Source of the DNA: JBCCSZ01 sp039199225
GTDB taxonomy: Bacteria > Bacteroidota > Bacteroidia > Chitinophagales > Saprospiraceae
NCBI GenBank assembly: GCA_039199225.1
Contig: JBCCSZ010000363.1
Span: 1-6,960, forward strand
Reading direction: 5' to 3'
DNA length: 6,960 nt
Shown here: positions 1-5,680 of the stretch, one piece after another
How positions within the stretch are numbered: position 1 is the stretch's first letter
How the letters are laid out: each line of letters begins with the position of its first letter
Notes under the pieces: model-generated
What the model saw: the letters and a program-made list of their open reading frames with translations, nothing else
Databases searched by the model: none
What the model was told of the DNA's origin: nothing
Made by a program: the position numbers and the translations under genes

Positions 1-881
1 AAAACCACCAATAAGCAAATAATCATTGCCAAAAAGCCTTGCGTACTCCCGTCGACTTTCCGGCCGCGGCGCCACAACCGAAACGACAAAACAGACAATA
101 AAGCCCACCAGAAAAACCGACCAAAATCCAACAGTCGCCAGGCAAATACGGCCCCATTGCGCAGTACGCCCTGCACAGAAGCCAATCCCCGCTGCCCACC
201 CCAGGATGCTCCCGGTGTACTGACCCACCAGCCCGTTTGTACAAAATGCCAGTAGTAGTACGCCAAAGCACAAAGGGCAGCCGGCATAAAGGGCCATAAC
301 CAAGCAAAGGTCTGCCAGTGCCTTCGATGGTTCCAAAGGGCATACAGCCCCAATGCTGCTAGCAAAAAAAGCCCTCGGATGCTCACGGCCACCAGCAAAA
401 TACCCGCAATGCTCAGATGGATTGGACGCCGACGATGGACTGCATTCAAAGCCCATAAAAAAGCAAAAATCAATACCAATTCCGGGCTGACCAGGGTGAA
501 CTGCGCCAACAGAGTAGCATCTGCCAGCGCCACCAACATCGCCCAATGATAGACAGATGCATCCAGGCGATCAACAATCAAATGATGTAGCTGCCATACG
601 ATGCCCCAAATCAAAGGCAAGACGGCCAAATGGCTGATGAATAGACTTTTGGAGAAAATTTTCCAAATCAAGGCCAAAGCATAGCCGAAAAGAGGCGGGT
701 GACCACTGTCAAGCTGGTCTGGCAAGGACAAAGATTGGAATCCCTGCTCATAATACCAATGTCCGACCCTGGAGGCTTGATGTAGCGTATCCCAAAAGAA
801 CGGATGGCCGGAAGTCGCATACCAGAGGAGGGTCACAGCCAGCATATAGGGCCAGCTATTGTACAGGCTAGTTTTCGACAT
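1..881 (-). CDS. Polytopic membrane protein, GT-C glycosyltransferase-like (family 39/83 type), N-terminal 293 codons, cut by window edge
   Basis: The minus strand is open without a stop from an ATG at 881-879 to base 1, so the C-terminus lies outside the window. The translation begins MSKTSLYNSWPYMLAV and is very rich in Trp, Leu and aromatic residues. Hydrophobic stretches lie near residues 11-22, 64-76, 82-98, 112-148, 157-183, 191-213 and 255-269. An Asp at residue 31 sits in the first loop (FFWDTLHQ), where GT-C enzymes keep a catalytic acid. A GHPPL motif at 60-64, followed by a hydrophobic helix, matches the HPPL signature of the ArnT/PMT-like families. Those enzymes move sugars from polyprenyl-phosphate carriers on the outer face of the inner membrane; the substrate here is unknown. 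The start overlaps the end of pyrG by 14 bases in another frame, suggesting co-transcription and coupled translation. A later start at Met13 is possible but would remove the first hydrophobic segment. The membrane protein is clear; the family is an inference from the motif. Confidence 0.72.
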   Translation of the reverse strand, partial: MSKTSLYNSWPYMLAVTLLWYATSGHPFFWDTLHQASRVGHWYYEQGFQSLSLPDQLDSGHPPLFGYALALIWKIFSKSLFISHLAVLPLIWGIVWQLHHLIVDRLDASVYHWAMLVALADATLLAQFTLVSPELVLIFAFLWALNAVHRRRPIHLSIAGILLVAVSIRGLFLLAALGLYALWNHRRHWQTFAWLWPFMPAALCALAYYYWHFVQTGWWVSTPGASWGGQRGLASVQGVLRNGAVFAWRLLDFGRFFWWALLSVLSFRLWRRGRKVDGSTQGFLAMIICLLVV

Positions 882-2505
882 CCATCAAAATGGCTTCATT
901 TTTTTTTACCAAACAAGCTTGGACGAAGGAGATGAACAATGGATGCGGGTTTTCAACCGTGCTTTTCAGCTCTGGATGGAATTGAACGCCGACAAACCAA
1001 GGGTGGTCTTTCAGCTCGACGATCTCTACCAAATCAGAGGCTGGATTTTTACCCGAAGCGATCATACCACGCTCGGCAAATTGCTCCAAGTACTTATTGT
1101 TGAATTCAAAACGGTGACGATGGCGCTCGCTGATCTTATCCGCGCCATAGGTTTTGTGGACCAAGGTGCCTTTCGTCAACTTACAGTCGTAGGCCCCCAG
1201 GCGCATCGTACCTCCCTTCTTCGTGATTTTCTTTTGCTCAGACATCATATCGATCACCGGTACATCCGTATCTGGATTGACTTCTGTGGATGCAGCCATC
1301 GGCAGTTCCATCGCGTTGCGGGCAAATTCCACCACGGCACACTGCATACCCAAGCAGATACCAAAAAACGGAATCTTGTTCTCCCGAACGTAGCGGATGG
1401 CAGCCAGCTTTCCTTCGATGCCCCTTTCGCCAAATCCAGGGGCCACCAAAATGCCATTGACCTTCGACAATCGCTTGCTGACTTCCTCGTAGCTCCCCTC
1501 CAATTGCTCCGAATGAATGGGATCGACAACCACTCGACACTCATTAACCGCTCCACTGTGTACAAAGGCTTCATGGATGGATTTGTAAGCATCCTGCAGT
1601 TCGTTGTACTTACCAACCAAACCGATTCGCACTTCATAACGCGGATTTTTCAGCTTGCCCAAAAAACGCTTCCAAATCTTGAGGTCTGGCTCCCGGCGGT
1701 CTGCCAAACGCAGTTTACTCAGGACCGTTGTATCCAGTTTTTCCTTGAGCATCAACAGCGGCACATCGTAAATCGTATCGGCATCGATGGCTTCAATAAC
1801 CGAACCCTTGTCGACATTGCAAAACAGGGCCAGCTTGCGACGGATGGCATTGTTGATGGATTTTTCGGTGCGGCAAACCAGGATGTCTGGCTGGATACCA
1901 TTCTTTTGCAATTCTTTGACGGAGTGCTGTGTTGGCTTGGTTTTCAGCTCTTTGGCAGCGCGAAGGTAGGGAATGAGTGTCAGGTGAATGACCAGGCAGT
2001 TGTCTTGCCCCAATTCCCAGCGCATCTGCCGCACAGCTTCCAGATAGGGCAAGGACTCGATATCGCCGACGGTTCCACCCAGCTCTGTGATGACGATGTC
2101 AAATTTGTTGGTTTGTCCTAAGAGTTGGACCCGACGCTTGATTTCATCGGTGATGTGTGGGATGACTTGGACCGTTTTACCCAGGTAGGCACCATCACGC
2201 TCTTTGTTGATGACTGTTTGGTAGATGCGTCCGGTAGTGACATTATTGGCTTGGGAGGTCGGAATATTCAAAAAGCGCTCATAATGACCTAGATCGAGGT
2301 CGGTCTCCGCTCCGTCGTTGGTCACGTAGCATTCCCCGTGTTCGTAGGGATTGAGCGTACCAGGATCGACATTGATGTAGGGATCAAACTTTTGGATGGT
2401 AGCTTGAAAGCCCCTGGCTTGGAGCAGTTTGGCAAGTGAAGCGGCAATGATTCCCTTACCCAGAGAAGAAGTCACGCCTCCCGTAACGAATATGTACTTT
2501 GTCAT
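868..2505 (-). CDS. pyrG: CTP synthase (glutamine-hydrolysing)
   Basis: This cytosolic enzyme makes CTP from UTP, ATP and glutamine, the last step of pyrimidine nucleotide synthesis. The product is 545 residues, the same length as the E. coli enzyme. The N-terminal amidoligase domain shows the P-loop GGVTSSLGKG (9-18), the KFDPYINVDPGT block (39-50), the Mg-binding AETDLDLGHYERF segment with Asp71, and ELGGTVGDIES from Glu141. The C-terminal class I glutaminase domain has the nucleophile elbow GICLGMQ with Cys384, and the His510/Glu512 pair in QFHPE, so the catalytic triad appears intact. I chose the ATG at 2505 (MTKYIFVTGG) because it fits the family N-terminus. An in-frame TTG 12 codons upstream (2541) is unlikely, since a promoter -7 element (2530-2537) overlaps that stretch. 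The stop TAG at 870-868 lies inside the start of the next gene. The identification is very secure. Confidence 0.98.
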   Translation of the reverse strand: MTKYIFVTGGVTSSLGKGIIAASLAKLLQARGFQATIQKFDPYINVDPGTLNPYEHGECYVTNDGAETDLDLGHYERFLNIPTSQANNVTTGRIYQTVINKERDGAYLGKTVQVIPHITDEIKRRVQLLGQTNKFDIVITELGGTVGDIESLPYLEAVRQMRWELGQDNCLVIHLTLIPYLRAAKELKTKPTQHSVKELQKNGIQPDILVCRTEKSINNAIRRKLALFCNVDKGSVIEAIDADTIYDVPLLMLKEKLDTTVLSKLRLADRREPDLKIWKRFLGKLKNPRYEVRIGLVGKYNELQDAYKSIHEAFVHSGAVNECRVVVDPIHSEQLEGSYEEVSKRLSKVNGILVAPGFGERGIEGKLAAIRYVRENKIPFFGICLGMQCAVVEFARNAMELPMAASTEVNPDTDVPVIDMMSEQKKITKKGGTMRLGAYDCKLTKGTLVHKTYGADKISERHRHRFEFNNKYLEQFAERGMIASGKNPASDLVEIVELKDHPWFVGVQFHPELKSTVENPHPLFISFVQACLVKKNEAILMDVEN

Positions 2506-2529
2506 TCTAGCTGTGTTGGTTACGGGATT

Positions 2530-2537
2530 CAAAGTTA
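2530..2537 (-). promoter_or_regulatory. Bacteroidota-type -7 element for pyrG
   Basis: On the minus strand these bases read TAACTTTG, an exact match to the TAnnTTTG element recognised by the primary sigma factor of Bacteroidota. It ends 24 bases before the pyrG ATG, implying a leader of roughly 15-20 bases. The expected -33 TTG is not clear: the region at the right distance is a GT-rich palindrome (2558-2570) instead. The -7 match is seen in the sequence; promoter activity is inferred. Confidence 0.5.
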
Positions 2538-2557
2538 GCAACTTTTGCCAGTATCTC

Positions 2558-2570
2558 CCACTGTCAGTGG
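2558..2570. repeat. Short perfect palindrome upstream of pyrG, possible operator
   Basis: CCACTG-T-CAGTGG is a 6-base inverted repeat around one central base. It can be widened to CTCC...GGAG if one extra C is bulged out. It lies 20-33 bases upstream of the pyrG -7 element, over the place where a -33 element would be, so a bound protein could block or replace -33 recognition. No run of T follows it, so it is not a terminator. A role as a binding site is inference only. Confidence 0.35.
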
Positions 2571-2611
2571 AGTAATTTTTTCGGCAATTCTTAATTTGTT
2601 CTTAAAGCTCA

Positions 2612-2631
2612 TACCAACCCAAGCCTTGGTA
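2612..2631. repeat. Nested inverted repeats in the pyrG/MORN divergent spacer
   Basis: TACCAA (2612-2617) and TTGGTA (2626-2631) are inverted copies 8 bases apart. An alternative pairing, CCAAG (2619-2623) with CTTGG (2625-2629), overlaps them. The site lies about midway between the two divergent genes, 106 bases from the MORN gene start. No T tract follows, and no convincing promoter for the MORN gene could be placed next to it. It could be an operator or chance. Confidence 0.25.
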
Positions 2632-2736
2632 CAGTTATTGATCCTTTTGGCGTGGAAGAAGGTCATGTATGCCATCTTTCGTACTCTCCCCCGACAACAA
2701 TCAGCACCAATTTAACTTATAAAATCTACCAATCTG

Positions 2737-3747
2737 ATGACAGATTTAAGCCGCAAGATAATGCCGTGGATTTTTCTGTTCCTTCCATGTCTAGCATTCG
2801 GATCTTCGAATCCGGCGCTTGTATGTTCGGACCTTTTGATGGTTTCGGACACCGGAACAGTTCCAACCAATTACAAAGACTTTACAGAGTGTCCTAAAAA
2901 GACGAGATTCTGCAAAGGGAAGCGTACGTGGGCGGATGGCAACACCTATGAAGGGGAATTCAAATTTGGAGAGCCGCATGGCTGGGGGACTTACACCTTT
3001 GGAGAAGGTACTAAGTTCATCGGTGAGTTTGCCGACGGTTTGCGCCATGGCCACGGCCAGCAGTCCTTTTCAAACGGCGACAACTATGCCGGAGATTGGC
3101 GCTTTGGCCACATGCACGGCAAGGGTGTTTATGGTTGGTACGATGGTTCTAAGTATGTTGGGACCTTTGTCAAAGGACGGATGGAAGGAAAGGGTATCAT
3201 TACGTTGCCCAACGGAGAGTCTTACGATGGTGAGTGGAAGTACGGTATGGCCGGTGGAAAGGGTGAATACACCAAGTTGGATGGTAGTAAGCACAATGGA
3301 CACTACAAAGATGGTAAGAGACACGGGACCGGTGTGATAACCTGGCGAACGGGGGATGTCTTTGTCGGCAAGTGGAAAAATGGCCATGCCAATAAAAAGG
3401 GAACTTTTCATTTCTCAAATGGCGACAAATATTTTTGTACCTGGGATGAAGGCGAAATGAGCGGCAATGGTACTTATTTGTTTGTGAATGGCCGAGAAAT
3501 CAAAGGTGATCCACTGTCCATCGAGCAAGCCATTCTGGACGATGAAGAACTCAACGAAGAAATCGCTCCCAATTTGGGGCTTACTTGGTACACCATTGGG
3601 CTGGAACACATGGAATCTGAAGCTTGGGAGCAAGCAAAAGACAATTTTCAAATGGCTCGCAAGTACGTTCCAAAGTCTTCTGACCTCAACAAGCTGATTC
3701 ACCGACAAATGGAAATATTGAAAGAAAAAATGCCGGAAGGCAGTTAG
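2737..3747 (+). CDS. Exported MORN-repeat protein with C-terminal TPR-like hairpin (copy 1)
   Basis: 336 residues. The N-terminus MTDLSRKIMPWIFLFLPCLAFG looks like a Sec signal peptide: Arg6 and Lys7, then a hydrophobic core, with likely cleavage near residue 22. It has no lipobox. The ATG at 2737 is preferred over Met9, since starting at Met9 would remove both positive charges. A linker with Cys52 and Cys59 (CPKKTRFC) follows. Residues 68-251 are eight MORN repeats of exactly 23 residues each (form GxxYxGxWxxGxxHGxGxxxxxx), with a ninth broken off at GREIKGD. MORN repeats form elongated beta-hairpin solenoids used for protein or membrane contacts. Residues about 282-315 fit one TPR motif (WYTIG...W..A...F..A....P), preceded by an acidic segment (DDEELNEE). 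It is probably periplasmic or surface-associated; its partner and role are unknown. It is a paralogue of the gene at 4026. An intrinsic terminator follows 39 bases after the stop. Confidence 0.93.
   Translation: MTDLSRKIMPWIFLFLPCLAFGSSNPALVCSDLLMVSDTGTVPTNYKDFTECPKKTRFCKGKRTWADGNTYEGEFKFGEPHGWGTYTFGEGTKFIGEFADGLRHGHGQQSFSNGDNYAGDWRFGHMHGKGVYGWYDGSKYVGTFVKGRMEGKGIITLPNGESYDGEWKYGMAGGKGEYTKLDGSKHNGHYKDGKRHGTGVITWRTGDVFVGKWKNGHANKKGTFHFSNGDKYFCTWDEGEMSGNGTYLFVNGREIKGDPLSIEQAILDDEELNEEIAPNLGLTWYTIGLEHMESEAWEQAKDNFQMARKYVPKSSDLNKLIHRQMEILKEKMPEGS
2938..3489 (+). repeat. Eight MORN-coding repeat units of 69 bases (copy 1)
   Basis: Each unit encodes 23 residues starting with Gly and carrying an aromatic residue at about position 4, Gly at 6, Trp/Phe/Tyr at 8 and, in most units, Gly at 11. 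No unit contains an insertion or deletion. At DNA level the units have diverged strongly, so this is an old protein repeat and not a recent slippage array. Unit 1 (EGEFKFGEPHGWG) and unit 2 (DGLRHGHG) are closest to the matching units of the second copy. Confidence 0.88.
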
Positions 3748-3786
3748 CAGTTATTATGGAATAACAATTTGATAAACTTAGCAGGC

Positions 3787-3828
3787 AAGCGGCTGAATTT
3801 CCAAGGAGATTCAGCCGCTTTTATTTTT
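3787..3828 (+). terminator. Strong Rho-independent terminator after MORN copy 1
   Basis: A perfect 12-base inverted repeat, AAGCGGCTGAAT (3787-3798) and ATTCAGCCGCTT (3809-3820), is separated by 10 bases that can pair further down to a CAAG loop. The T-rich run TTATTTTT follows at once. It starts 39 bases after the stop of the first MORN gene and should separate its transcript from that of the second. The other strand also carries an A/T-rich flank, but no minus-strand gene ends here. Confidence 0.9.
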
Positions 3829-3904
3829 ACACCTTTCTATTGACTGAGAGGCATTAGCAACCAATATTTTACAAATAAAAAATAAATTTATTCATTTATT
3901 ACTG

Positions 3905-3935
3905 TTGCATTTTCGTACAATCCGCCTTAGTTTTG
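3905..3935 (+). promoter_or_regulatory. Putative Bacteroidota-type promoter of MORN copy 2
   Basis: TTG at 3905-3907 (-33 like) lies 20 bases before TAGTTTTG at 3928-3935, an exact TAnnTTTG -7 element. The spacing fits the usual layout in this phylum. Transcription would begin near 3942, giving a leader of about 80 bases before the ATG at 4026. The AT-rich run at 3866-3900 just upstream could act as an UP-like element. Its place right after the terminator of the previous gene supports separate expression of the two paralogues. Confidence 0.55.
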
Positions 3936-4025
3936 AGGTACGCATCGAATAAAAACTCCCTCCTTACATTTTTTACAAAGAATCTTCCCTCCCGTAAACA
4001 TTTATAACCAAAACTTTCAAAACGT

Positions 4026-5003
4026 ATGTTTTTTACCAACCGTCTAAATGGCGCCGTACTCTTGTGCGCCCTGTTGATTCCCTCTTTTGTTTTCAGCTTC
4101 ACTTCTTCTACTTTATTCGACGACATTCAATTCGGATTCATACAACAAAGCAGTTGCTCCAAAAAAGAAAAATACTGCGAAGGAAACTGTACTTTCAAAG
4201 ACGGAAGTACCTATGAGGGGGAATTCAAATATGGCGAACCACATGGTTGGGGCATTTTGACATGGGCAGGTGGCGATGTATACGAGGGAGAGTTCGAAGA
4301 CGGACTGCGCCATGGTAAGGGAGAACAAAGATTTGCCAACGGCGACATCTACGCTGGCAATTTTGTATATGGATACCGCCAGGGAAAAGGCACCTACATC
4401 TGGGTAGACGGCCACAAATATACTGGAACATTTTTTCGGGATTTTCTCAACGGCAAAGGAAATTATACAACTTCTACAGGCGAATCTTACGAAGGAGAAT
4501 GGCGCAATGGCTTGGCAGATGGCAAAGGCACTTACATCCTGGCAGATGGCAGTAAGTACATGGGCCACTACCGCGAAGGACTGCGCCACGGAGCAGGTGT
4601 TTTGACGTGGATCAACGGAGCGGTGAGCAATGGAAAGTGGAAAAATGGACTGATGAATAACCGCAACAGCATCACTTTTGAAAATGGCGATGTGCTGACG
4701 GCCAAGTGGCAAAAAGGTCAGGTCAGCGGAACGGCTACCTACACCTGCCGCAACGGCAAAGAAATCAAAGGCGCCATTGGTCAATTGGAAGCACAAATCC
4801 AGGAAAATGAATCGATGGAAGAAAACATGGCCATGATTTGGTATATATTAGCTATTGAAAGCAAGATTAATGAGCAATACGAAGCTGCTCAAAGCTTCTT
4901 TCACAAAGCCCGCAAATACTGCCCAGCTTCATCCGATCTTGGAAAATTAATCCACACACAGCTCCAGCTCGTTGGACAAAACATCGCAGATCAACCTTTC
5001 TAA
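4026..5003 (+). CDS. Exported MORN-repeat protein with C-terminal TPR-like hairpin (copy 2)
   Basis: 325 residues, a full-length paralogue of the protein at 2737. The N-terminus has Arg6, a hydrophobic core (GAVLLCALLIPSFVF) and a likely signal peptidase I site after VFS (residue 24), with no lipobox. The linker repeats the cysteine motif CSKKEKYC (Cys44, Cys51) with an extra Cys55. Residues 60-243 are eight MORN repeats of exactly 23 residues; unit 1 again reads EGEFKYGEPHGWG. Units 7 and 8 are degraded: unit 7 keeps GKWKNG but loses the HGxG core (NNRN), and unit 8 has VSGTATYTC. A stub GKEIKGA matches GREIKGD of copy 1. Residues 271-304 fit one TPR motif (WYILA...Y..A...F..A....P). It probably acts in the periplasm or at the surface; its function is unknown. 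A promoter lies upstream, and no hairpin terminator is visible downstream. The ATG at 4026 is the only start that keeps the signal peptide. Confidence 0.93.
   Translation: MFFTNRLNGAVLLCALLIPSFVFSFTSSTLFDDIQFGFIQQSSCSKKEKYCEGNCTFKDGSTYEGEFKYGEPHGWGILTWAGGDVYEGEFEDGLRHGKGEQRFANGDIYAGNFVYGYRQGKGTYIWVDGHKYTGTFFRDFLNGKGNYTTSTGESYEGEWRNGLADGKGTYILADGSKYMGHYREGLRHGAGVLTWINGAVSNGKWKNGLMNNRNSITFENGDVLTAKWQKGQVSGTATYTCRNGKEIKGAIGQLEAQIQENESMEENMAMIWYILAIESKINEQYEAAQSFFHKARKYCPASSDLGKLIHTQLQLVGQNIADQPF
4203..4754 (+). repeat. Eight MORN-coding repeat units of 69 bases (copy 2)
   Basis: These eight 23-codon units align one to one with units 1-8 of the gene at 2737, with the same phase and number. The DNA is most alike in unit 1, where both genes read GGGGAATTCAAAT followed by near-identical sequence. 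Later units keep only protein-level similarity. This points to duplication of the whole gene after the repeat array had formed. Confidence 0.87.
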
Positions 5004-5146
5004 GGAGCCCATCTACTCATTTTGTCGTATTTTATCAATAAATGTCAGATAAATACCTTGGTACCCTTTCATGCTATTGAAAATAGGTGTATATTGAGTT
5101 TTTAATAAAATTTTAACAGATCCTAAGAATTTATTAAGAGTTCAAT

Positions 5147-5593
5147 ATGCACTTTTTCAGTAAGAACCAACATATATACATAGAGTCTCGCTTGAGTGGC
5201 TCTGACGGTATGACACTTGCTGAAAACCAGGAACTCACTGCAAATGTCAAGGCCGCCGTTGAAGCGCGCATGATCAAAGGGCAGAAATTCCGCTATGCAG
5301 TCAATAGCGTTCTCAGGGATTTTGGCATCAAGACTGCTCCTGCCGCGAGCTTTTTCCATTCCAGCACCTTTCGTGTATTGAGCTTTGGTTTAGTTGCTTT
5401 GTTGGCACTCCTACTCTACTTCTTCGCTTCAGCTCCTCAACAAGTCCATCCGTCCAAGGAAAAATCTGCTTTCCAAAACACAGATGTAGCATCTTCCACC
5501 TCCACGATTCAAATCCGCTTCCAAGGAGGTACTACCTACCACTCTTTACCAGCTTCTAAGAAGGCTTTCCGAAAAATCCACGGCACTCCTTAA
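5147..5593 (+). CDS. Small single-pass membrane protein, unknown function
   Basis: 148 residues. I do not recognise a family. The first 75 residues look soluble and contain a helical basic/amphipathic stretch (about 25-60, with VKAAVEARMIKGQKFRYAV). One hydrophobic segment (about 77-95, LSFGLVALLALLLYFF) follows, then a Ser/Thr- and Lys-rich tail of about 53 residues ending in KKAFRKIHGTP. With the basic N-terminal part inside, the tail would be periplasmic. The start ATG at 5147 is AT-rich upstream and has no Shine-Dalgarno sequence. A later Met at 22 is possible. The gene lies 143 bases after the second MORN gene and 87 bases before the AraC-type regulator, on the same strand. The layout (cytoplasmic head, one helix, exported tail) resembles that of anti-sigma-like or signal-relay proteins, but no motif supports this. 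Confidence 0.72.
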   Translation: MHFFSKNQHIYIESRLSGSDGMTLAENQELTANVKAAVEARMIKGQKFRYAVNSVLRDFGIKTAPAASFFHSSTFRVLSFGLVALLALLLYFFASAPQQVHPSKEKSAFQNTDVASSTSTIQIRFQGGTTYHSLPASKKAFRKIHGTP

Positions 5594-5637
5594 GGTCATT
5601 TTCCGATAACTTAATCGTCTTTTGTTGTTTCGTGCGT

Positions 5638-5653
5638 CAAATTGTGTAATTTG
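5638..5653. promoter_or_regulatory. Inverted repeat upstream of the 7TM-AraC gene, possible operator
   Basis: CAAATT (5638-5643) and AATTTG (5648-5653) are perfect inverted 6-base arms around GTGT, ending 27 bases before the ATG at 5681. It partly overlaps an imperfect -7 like element, GATATTTG (5653-5660), so a factor bound here could control transcription of the regulator gene. The AT-rich context makes a chance match quite possible. Confidence 0.3.
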
Positions 5654-5680
5654 ATATTTGACAGTATTAAAAGGCGATCA

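Noticed and set aside
23..343. A 106-codon minus-strand frame near the left edge
   Set aside because: It is a shifted frame inside the larger open membrane-protein gene that runs from 881 off the left edge. Its composition (many Cys, Gly and Arg) is not protein-like.
859..2121. A 420-codon open frame on the plus strand opposite pyrG
   Set aside because: It lies antisense within a clearly real pyrG and its product has no recognisable domain. Long antisense frames are common opposite conserved genes of moderate GC content.
2506..2541. An N-terminal extension of CTP synthase by 12 residues from a TTG
   Set aside because: The family starts at the MTKYIFVTGG Met, and the extension overlaps a TAnnTTTG promoter element.
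2713..2720. TAACTTAT/TATAAAAT just before MORN copy 1 as its promoter
   Set aside because: It deviates from TAnnTTTG at two key bases, has no TTG at the right distance and would leave almost no leader.
2652..2897. An 81-codon plus-strand frame upstream of and overlapping MORN copy 1
   Set aside because: It overlaps the signal-peptide region of the MORN gene in another frame and shows no family features.
2938..4754. The MORN-coding arrays as DNA tandem repeats or a phase-variable locus
   Set aside because: The 69-base units are strongly diverged in sequence and differ by no insertion or deletion, so slippage or recombination within an array is not supported.
4113..4796. A 227-codon minus-strand frame opposite MORN copy 2
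   Set aside because: It is antisense to the repeat array. Its own weak periodicity (AVA, FAI patterns) is a mirror of the MORN codon repeats, not an independent protein.
5106..5115. TAAAATTTTA palindrome in the spacer after MORN copy 2 as a terminator
   Set aside because: A pure A/T palindrome with no loop and no GC stem; expected by chance in this AT-rich spacer.
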